Both the position numbers and the translations under genes were made by a program. A stretch of 7,115 nt of DNA from UBA10002 sp964373775 (GTDB lineage Bacteria; Patescibacteriota; Minisyncoccia; Phycocordibacterales; UBA10002): NCBI GenBank assembly GCA_964373775.1, contig CAYJWA010000041.1, forward strand, positions 1-7,115, read 5' to 3'. Below are positions 1-5,674 of the stretch, piece by piece. Numbering within the stretch: the stretch's first letter is position 1; each line of letters opens with the position of its first letter. The notes below the pieces were generated by a model. It made no database searches. It saw nothing but the letters and a program-made list of their open reading frames with translations, and was not told the origin of the DNA.

Positions 1-33
1 AACAGAACTACAGAGGGATAGTATGGTGGTAAC

Positions 34-312
34 ATGCAAGCGCTTTTCTCAACCCTTGTCCCAAAGGAGATAAATGACTGCATTACTGTCGGCAGCAGGG
101 TCACGGTGCGATTTCCGAACGGGCCTACTCGCGTCTTCACCATTACCGATCAAACCAAGGAAGTTGCTCCAGATAAAGGCGTTATCTCGGACCAGTCCCC
201 GCTCGGCGCAGCGCTTCTCGGAAAAACTGTCGGGGATCACGCGAGGTTCGCTGTCGGTGTCCAGACATCTTCAGTAGAAATTGTGGAAGTGGAACCAGCA
301 GGAAAAGAATAA
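34..312 (+). CDS. Stand-alone GreA/GreB C-terminal (FKBP-like) domain protein
   Basis: A 92-residue protein made almost entirely of the C-terminal domain of transcript-cleavage factors GreA/GreB. The signature is visible as GSRVTV near residues 20-26, then ISDQSPLGAALLGKTVGD at about 51-68, and a closing strand EIVEVE at about 82-87. Gre factors bind in the secondary channel of RNA polymerase; the N-terminal coiled coil carries the acidic residues that trigger RNA cleavage, and the C-terminal domain docks on the polymerase. The coiled coil is absent here, so cleavage activity is not expected. A polymerase-binding regulator role, as in the Rnk-type relatives, is an inference. An in-frame TAG at 19-21 lies just upstream, so ATG 34 is the first possible ATG start in this frame. 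Only a weak purine stretch (gaggga, 13-18) precedes it, rather far away. A remnant of a longer gene broken upstream cannot be excluded because the window begins here. The domain call is fairly secure, the role is not. Confidence 0.8.
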   Translation: MQALFSTLVPKEINDCITVGSRVTVRFPNGPTRVFTITDQTKEVAPDKGVISDQSPLGAALLGKTVGDHARFAVGVQTSSVEIVEVEPAGKE

Positions 313-349
313 CGAGTTGAGCGTTATCGCAATTCATGCGAAGCTCGTT
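311..349 (+). other. Imperfect inverted repeat after the Gre-like gene
   Basis: Nested inverted repeats begin within the stop codon of the Gre-like gene. The outer arms are aacgag (311-316) and ctcgtt (344-349). The inner arms are tcgca (327-331) and tgcga (337-341) around a 5-nt loop. The two stems are separated by 10 unpaired bases on one side and 2 on the other. No T-run follows, so this alone is not an intrinsic terminator. It could stabilise the 3' end of the transcript, or it may be chance. Confidence 0.35.
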
Positions 350-361
350 GATTCGTGGCAA

Positions 362-384
362 GGTGGCGCAAGCCGCCCTTTTTT
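362..384 (+). terminator. Intrinsic (Rho-independent) terminator after the Gre-like gene
   Basis: A six-pair stem ggtggc (362-367) / gccgcc (372-377), with one G-U pair, closes a GCAA loop (368-371), a GNRA-type tetraloop. One C and then six T residues (379-384) follow directly. Stem, stable tetraloop and T-run together are the standard form of an intrinsic terminator. It lies 50 nt after the Gre-like stop and 43 nt before the kinase start, so it should separate the first gene from the cluster downstream. I see no convincing -35/-10 pair between it and position 427. Confidence 0.75.
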
Positions 385-426
385 GTTATTGTTTAGGCCA
401 TCTCGTGTGCTTCTCTCGTCACATTT

Positions 427-2100
427 ATGCCAGTTCTTGAAATCTCAACTTACTCGGTTCTCATCTGGATAATTGCAGTTATTATCGGCAGTTTTTCAAC
501 CGCGATTTTTTGGGGAAGCAAAAAATTCTCCTCACGAGTTTTCGCCGTCAGTATCTTTTTTGTTGCGCTATGGACAACGAATATGGGTTTCAATGTGGGA
601 GCGAGAGACGAGACACTCATGTATTGGGTAACCAAAACCAGTTATGTCTGGGGGTTCATTATTTCTGGATGTTTTCTCTATTTTTGCATTTCCTATCCGA
701 AGGATATACGACCGCCGAAAGCATTGGTGTGTGCTCTTGCAATTATTTTGTTTCCGCTTTCAGCCGTAACCCTGTTGACTGACTGGATTTCCGGCGATCC
801 TTTTTTGGTGCCAGGAGTAAAGAACTTCGGATGGTACGACGGACCACTTTGGTTCCTGTTTGATATTCCCTTTTTTGGTTTTGTGTGCGCGGGTCTAATT
901 ATTTTGTTTAAGAAACTATCGCGCGCGACAGACCTACTTGAAAGAAAACATCTCAAAATAATGTTCTGGAGTTTGTTGCTTGGATTTATTCCTCCTATGA
1001 TTACGGATGTTATTTTGCCGCGTCTTGGATATTTTGCTTTGACATGGATTGGACCCGTAAGCGGCATTATGTGGGTGTTTGTGGTAAGTTATGCAATAGT
1101 CCGGCACAAACAAATGAATGTTAAAATGGTATTTGGTCAGGCGATTATTGTTGCGATGCTCATTCTTTTTCTTGCGAACATTTTTACTGATTTGGGATTC
1201 GGTATTTTGGGAAGAATTGCGAATTTTATGGTTTTGGGGTTGCTCGGGCTGTTCTTGCTTAAAAGTATTCTTGATAATCAGTTACAAAAAGAAGAACTCA
1301 TGGATTTAACTCAAAACTTGCAACAAAAAGTTGACGCGCAAACAAAAGATATACAGCGGGCATACGAAGTTGAGAAAAAAGCCCATGTTGATTTGCAACA
1401 ATTAAACCAAAACAAAAACGACTTTATCATCATCACGCAACACCACTTGCGGACGCCTCTCTCTCAAATTCGGTGGTATGCGGATTCAATCAGGAACGGC
1501 TTGTACGGCACCGTGTCAGCCGAACTTGGTGCGGCAGTTTCGCGCATTGACACAGCATCCGAAAAACTGATTAAGACGCTCAACAATTTTCTTGAAGTAG
1601 TCCAGATGAAAATAGGCACAAAGATTTTCAACAATGGAACAATCACTTTGAAACCAATTATTGAGAAATTATTGGACGAATTTTCAAACGAAATCCAAAA
1701 AAGGAAGATCACTGTCACTTTTCCGGAGCAGGACTCGGCGTGGCCATCTATTCGAGCTGACGCTGAACGGATAAAAGACGCGCTCGCTATACTTATTGAC
1801 AATGCGATACAATATAACAAAGAAAAGGGGAGCATTGATTTTGAATCGGAACGCGAGGGGAACAGATTTTTGCTCCGCATTTCCAACACCGGGCTTGGTT
1901 TAAGCAGGGAAGACAGCGCTCGTTTATTCAAACAAAGTTTCTTCAGGACAAAGGAAGCGCGTCGTGTGAATCCGACGGGTATGGGCGTGGGGCTTCTCGT
2001 GGCGAAAACGATTATTGAGGCGCACGGCGGAGAGATCCAATGTGAAAAAGTTATACGGGGTCTCGTTTCGTTTCTGGTGCGCCTACCAATTACTCACTGA
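427..2100 (+). CDS. Membrane sensor histidine kinase with 7TM-type N-terminal region (kinase 1)
   Basis: A 557-residue sensor kinase. About nine hydrophobic segments fill residues 9-280 (roughly 9-29, 39-58, 72-90, 98-117, 141-160, 178-197, 208-224, 237-255, 264-280), fitting a histidine-kinase 7TM sensor domain plus two extra segments. SYAIVRHKQMNV at 221-232 resembles the end of that domain. A charged, Gln-rich helix (about 284-332), probably a coiled coil, leads to the HisKA domain. The H-box is QHHLRTPL (338-345), so the phospho-acceptor is predicted to be His339, with His340 where Glu is usual. The ATPase domain shows an N-box with Asn459 (LIDNAIQYN), a G1 box NTGLGL (487-492) with Asn487 in place of the usual Asp, an F-box around 500-506, and a G2 box GMGVGL (518-523). 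The ligand is unknown. No response regulator is adjacent. The ATG is not preceded by a clear Shine-Dalgarno motif. The stop lies 3 nt before the acyl-CoA dehydrogenase start, which implies co-transcription. Confidence 0.93.
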   Translation: MPVLEISTYSVLIWIIAVIIGSFSTAIFWGSKKFSSRVFAVSIFFVALWTTNMGFNVGARDETLMYWVTKTSYVWGFIISGCFLYFCISYPKDIRPPKALVCALAIILFPLSAVTLLTDWISGDPFLVPGVKNFGWYDGPLWFLFDIPFFGFVCAGLIILFKKLSRATDLLERKHLKIMFWSLLLGFIPPMITDVILPRLGYFALTWIGPVSGIMWVFVVSYAIVRHKQMNVKMVFGQAIIVAMLILFLANIFTDLGFGILGRIANFMVLGLLGLFLLKSILDNQLQKEELMDLTQNLQQKVDAQTKDIQRAYEVEKKAHVDLQQLNQNKNDFIIITQHHLRTPLSQIRWYADSIRNGLYGTVSAELGAAVSRIDTASEKLIKTLNNFLEVVQMKIGTKIFNNGTITLKPIIEKLLDEFSNEIQKRKITVTFPEQDSAWPSIRADAERIKDALAILIDNAIQYNKEKGSIDFESEREGNRFLLRISNTGLGLSREDSARLFKQSFFRTKEARRVNPTGMGVGLLVAKTIIEAHGGEIQCEKVIRGLVSFLVRLPITH

Positions 2101-2103
2101 AAT

Positions 2104-4566
2104 ATGCTAACGGCAAGTATACTTGTAGTGACGGCGATAGTTCTCTTTGTGTTTGCCGCGTATCGCGTACCCATCGGCTGGTGGGGGTCCCTTCTTTTTT
2201 TTGTTTCGGCACTGTTATGGCACGGAGGCGCTGTGGTGGAGGACCGTAGTAGCTCCTCAACTTTTCTTCTTGGAACCGTTTTGCTCCTCGCCGTCTTATT
2301 CGCCGTCTTTTCAATCCCTTGGTTCCGGCGTCTTCTTCTTGTTCGACCGGTGTATGCGACGATAAAAAGGCGATTGTCACGCTTGTCAGAGATAGAAAGA
2401 CAGGCGCTGGAAGGGAGCGTTGCCGGATTTGAGCGGGGGTTCTTTTCAGGACACCCCGATTGGGAGGAGTTGCGAGCGCTTCCGAAGATACAATTGACAA
2501 AGGAAGAGAAAGAGTTTTTTGACGGTCCGGCGGAGGAGCTGTGTCGCATGATAGACGATTGGAAAATCCGCCGTGAGCACCGGAAGATACCGGAGTACAT
2601 ATGGGACTTTTCGAAGAAACACAAATTCCTCGGTCTGCGCGCCTCACGAGAGTACGGAGGGCTTTCCTTTTCGTTCCAGGCGCAGTCCATTATTCTTGGG
2701 AAGATCGCGTCGCGTTCTCTGGATACATCAACAATTGTCGGTGTATCAAATTCGCTTGGTCCCAATGAACTCATTGAAAAGTATGGTACGCAAGAACAGA
2801 AGGATACCTATCTGCCACGACTGGCGCTAGGGCAGGAGATACCCGCGTTCGCGATTACAAGTCCAACCGGCGGCACGGATGTTGCGGCAATGCGCGATGT
2901 TGGTTATGTGACATACGGCTATCACGACGGCAAGAAGACGCTCGGTATCCGTTTAACTTGGGATAAGCGATACATCACATTTGCACCGGACGCGACGCTT
3001 ATTGTCTTGGCGTTTTACCTTTTTGACCCCGACGACTTGCTCAAGCAAGGAAAGGACATCGGAATTACGCTTGCTTTAGTGCCGTCTCGTCACCACGGTG
3101 TACGGATTGGGCGCAGGCATCTCGTGGGCGGCGCAGCGTTTCCAAACGGTCCCATTTGGGGGAAAGATGTGTTCATTCCCCTTGATTGGATTATTGGCGG
3201 CACAACTGGCGCAGGAAAGGGCTGGAAGATGCTTATGGAATGTCTGTTCGTTGGACGAGGCGTATCCCTGCCTTCCATGTCGGTTGCGAGCGTCAAAGCA
3301 ATGCTGCGTTATTCAACAGCGTATGCGCGCGTCAGGCGACAATTTGGTAAACCGATCGGCATGATTGAGGGGGTAGAAGAACCGCTTGCGCGGCTCACCG
3401 AGATGGCATACCTCTCGGAGTCGGCTCGGGCGGTAACGGCAGCCATGGTAGATTGCGGTCAAAGACCGATTGCTATTGCTTCGCTTATGAAGTATCAGAC
3501 AACCGAGTATGCGCGGCGCGCGATAAATGAAGCCATGGATATTCACGGGGGGCGTGCTATCTGCGACGGCCCCTCAAATTATCTGCAGGCAACCTATCAA
3601 ATGGCGCCCGTTGGTATTTCGGTTGAGGGAACCAATATTGTCACGCGTTCCCTTATTACTTTCGCTCAGGGGATTTTAGGTTCGCATCCATATTTTTTCA
3701 GGGAAATGGATAGTTGCAGTGATCTGGATCAGAGGCATGGTTTAGCGGTATTTGAAACCGCATTTCTCGCGCATATTTCGTTTTTTCCTTCTAATATATG
3801 CCGTTCATTTTTCCATAATATAACAGGCGGTATTTTTGGTTATGCTCCCAAAGGTATCCCCCGTGGAGTTGCGAAATGGTATCGCCAACTGTGGCGGTAT
3901 AGCACCAGCTTCGCGCTTGTTGCTGATACTACCGCAGTATTCTTAGGGGGGCGGCTTAAGAAGAAACAAAAGCTTGGTGGACGGTTAGCGGATGCTCTTT
4001 CAGAACTCTACTTTCTTTCTTGTGCCTTAAAACGGTACGAAGATGACGGGTTTCCCACAAGCGACCTCTCCATTGTTCGTCTCTGTACGATTAACGGGTT
4101 GTATCGGCTGCAATACGCGCTTGCCGGAGTCGTACGCAATTTCCCTAACGCATTTATGCGGCTGCTTCTTACCAGTGTTGTCTTTCCTTTTGGGGCGAGG
4201 AGGGTACCGGCAGCCGACGACTTAAGTCACGAGGTTGCCGCACTTATGATTGAGTCGGGGGAGTCACGAGACCGACTGACCCGCTACATATATGTCTCAA
4301 ACTCTAGAAATGATTCCGCGGGGATTCTTGAGATTGCGTTTCGTAAACATGTTGAGGTTGAACCTGCTCTAAAAAAGCTGGACTGGGCAGTCCGTTCTCG
4401 GGTCATCCGGAGGTATCACGGAGCCGATTGGATTGGTGAAGCGGAGCGGAAAGGAGTCCTGACAAAAGAAGAAGCGGCCGCCGTGAGAGAGGCAGAGGCA
4501 TTGGCCGAGCAGGTCATCGCTGTTGACGACTTTGATTCGGATAACGCTGCGAGTCATACATATTAG
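2104..4566 (+). CDS. fadE: FadE-type membrane-associated acyl-CoA dehydrogenase
   Basis: An 820-residue FAD-dependent acyl-CoA dehydrogenase of the long FadE class (E. coli FadE is about 814 residues). It is expected to oxidise acyl-CoA to trans-2-enoyl-CoA, the first step of beta-oxidation, passing electrons to an electron-transfer flavoprotein. Hydrophobic segments at about 5-22, 27-42 and 54-72 match the FadE N-terminal membrane region. The dehydrogenase core follows: SNSLGPNELIEKYGTQEQKD (215-234), the mid-domain LTWDKRYITFAP (284-295), the RRQFGKPIGMIEG helix (411-423), and VEGTNIVTRS (507-516), in which Glu508 lies where the catalytic base is expected. Residues from about 526 to the end form the FadE-specific C-terminal domain, closing with VDDFD (807-811) as in E. 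coli. The flavin-loop segment reads SPTGGTD (253-259); as I recall, E. coli has Glu where Thr255 is. The gene looks intact. The ATG, 3 nt after the kinase stop, gives an N-terminus like E. coli FadE; no Shine-Dalgarno motif is evident. No other beta-oxidation gene is in view, so the physiological direction and chain length are unknown. Confidence 0.95.
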   Translation: MLTASILVVTAIVLFVFAAYRVPIGWWGSLLFFVSALLWHGGAVVEDRSSSSTFLLGTVLLLAVLFAVFSIPWFRRLLLVRPVYATIKRRLSRLSEIERQALEGSVAGFERGFFSGHPDWEELRALPKIQLTKEEKEFFDGPAEELCRMIDDWKIRREHRKIPEYIWDFSKKHKFLGLRASREYGGLSFSFQAQSIILGKIASRSLDTSTIVGVSNSLGPNELIEKYGTQEQKDTYLPRLALGQEIPAFAITSPTGGTDVAAMRDVGYVTYGYHDGKKTLGIRLTWDKRYITFAPDATLIVLAFYLFDPDDLLKQGKDIGITLALVPSRHHGVRIGRRHLVGGAAFPNGPIWGKDVFIPLDWIIGGTTGAGKGWKMLMECLFVGRGVSLPSMSVASVKAMLRYSTAYARVRRQFGKPIGMIEGVEEPLARLTEMAYLSESARAVTAAMVDCGQRPIAIASLMKYQTTEYARRAINEAMDIHGGRAICDGPSNYLQATYQMAPVGISVEGTNIVTRSLITFAQGILGSHPYFFREMDSCSDLDQRHGLAVFETAFLAHISFFPSNICRSFFHNITGGIFGYAPKGIPRGVAKWYRQLWRYSTSFALVADTTAVFLGGRLKKKQKLGGRLADALSELYFLSCALKRYEDDGFPTSDLSIVRLCTINGLYRLQYALAGVVRNFPNAFMRLLLTSVVFPFGARRVPAADDLSHEVAALMIESGESRDRLTRYIYVSNSRNDSAGILEIAFRKHVEVEPALKKLDWAVRSRVIRRYHGADWIGEAERKGVLTKEEAAAVREAEALAEQVIAVDDFDSDNAASHTY

Positions 4567-4606
4567 CGTGACAGTGTTTTATGCCATGAATCATCAGATG
4601 AGTAAC

Positions 4607-5674
4607 ATGCTTGATAAAACAGTTTTACTAAGTGGCGGCACCGGGGTCCTTGGCCGGTTTCTTGCTTTTGAATTGTTGCGACACAATGTCCATCTTATCA
4701 TGCTTGTCAGAGGCGAATCTGTTGAGGCGGCAAGAGCTCGGGTCCAAGATACTATTGATTTTGGCGGAAGCAGGGTTGAGGTATTTCGAGCAGAACTCAC
4801 CGAAGAGCACCTCGGGCTTTCAGAACCGGAATATAATGACATTGCCAGCCGGACAACGCATATCTTGCACGCCGCAGCATCAGTTCGATTCAATTTACCC
4901 CTCAAAGTGGCCCAACTTTACAATATCAAGACGACGGAGCAAATGATCGGCTTTTCTGAAAAATGCTCTAAACTTGTTCGGTTTGGTTTTGTCAGCACGG
5001 CGCTTGTCGCAGGTAACCGGTCTGGGTTTATCTTGGAAGATGAGTTCGAACATACCGCAGGTTTTAAAAATACCTATGAGCAGGCAAAATACGAGGCAGA
5101 AGCCGTCGTACGCACAAGTGTCGCTCAATTGCCAGTCATAATATTCCGTCCGCCACTTATCCTCCCCCCAATAGCACAAAATGCCTACACTCCAAGGAGC
5201 TATACGAATGCTTTATACCTCGGGATGAGTTTGGTGATTGACGGGGATCTTTCATTCCTACCAGGAACTATGGATAGCGTCGTAGATGTTTTAGATAACG
5301 AAACAGTTGGTGCGAGGATTGTGCAATTGATGTTGAAGCCTTCTCTTGCATACATGGTGTATCATATCACTAATGGGAAATATGCCCCGAGTGTGAAATT
5401 GATTCTCGGGCTCATCGAGAAAAAGATTAAGCGTTCTGTTCCTTTGGAGTTTTGCGGCTCAATGGAAGCTTATGATAAGAGGGTTCGGTTGATACCGTGG
5501 TATAAGTTCAAGATACGGGCTGTTCACAAAAGAGTATCCAGTTTTATTCCAGAGTTAGTATATCCAAAGACATTCGACAACGCCCATACACTTAAAGAAT
5601 TAGACCTGGCACAACTTGGACGGCGTCCTATTGATATAGTGAACAGTGCAATTGAAAACATATGGAGATCTTAG
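4607..5674 (+). CDS. Extended-SDR fatty acyl-CoA / thioester reductase (male-sterility NAD-binding domain)
   Basis: About 355 residues with a Rossmann fold typical of thioester reductases and fatty acyl-CoA reductases. From the chosen start: nucleotide-binding GGTGVLG at 10-16, basic LVRG at 33-36 (suggesting NADPH), HAAASVRFN at 88-96, VSTALVAG at 129-136 with the active-site Ser/Thr, catalytic YEQAK at 157-161, and FRPPLILP at 180-187. Enzymes of this group reduce an acyl-CoA or carrier-bound acyl thioester to an aldehyde, some onward to the alcohol. The protein is shorter than eukaryotic fatty acyl reductases (about 500 residues), and residues 260-355 are not a domain I recognise. The start is uncertain: ATGs at 4523, 4586, 4598 and 4607 share the frame. 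I chose 4607 because the glycine motif then begins at residue 10 and a weak purine-rich agatgag (4596-4602) precedes it; 4523 would overlap fadE by 44 nt. The 3' end overlaps the next kinase by 13 nt. The fold is certain; the substrate and product are inferred. A sugar-type epimerase/dehydratase is less likely. Confidence 0.85.
   Translation: MLDKTVLLSGGTGVLGRFLAFELLRHNVHLIMLVRGESVEAARARVQDTIDFGGSRVEVFRAELTEEHLGLSEPEYNDIASRTTHILHAAASVRFNLPLKVAQLYNIKTTEQMIGFSEKCSKLVRFGFVSTALVAGNRSGFILEDEFEHTAGFKNTYEQAKYEAEAVVRTSVAQLPVIIFRPPLILPPIAQNAYTPRSYTNALYLGMSLVIDGDLSFLPGTMDSVVDVLDNETVGARIVQLMLKPSLAYMVYHITNGKYAPSVKLILGLIEKKIKRSVPLEFCGSMEAYDKRVRLIPWYKFKIRAVHKRVSSFIPELVYPKTFDNAHTLKELDLAQLGRRPIDIVNSAIENIWRS

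Noticed and set aside
363..427. Possible sigma70-type promoter for the four-gene cluster.
   Set aside because: TTG- and TAT-containing hexamers occur (for example around 383-392) but none pairs with a plausible partner at 16-18 nt, so no promoter is annotated.
281..472. Short + strand open frame spanning the end of the Gre-like gene and the terminator.
   Set aside because: It reads through the terminator hairpin, overlaps genes at both ends in other frames and has no recognisable product.
1464..1931. Minus-strand open frame of 155 codons within the kinase 1 catalytic region.
   Set aside because: It mirrors the HisKA/ATPase coding sequence; low-complexity Ser/Ile-rich product with no family resemblance.
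2094..2774. A long minus-strand open frame (226 codons) antisense to the start of fadE, with a second one (185 codons) at 2090-2647.
   Set aside because: The translations are Arg/Ser-rich with no recognisable domain, and the + strand here encodes a clearly conserved FadE N-terminus.
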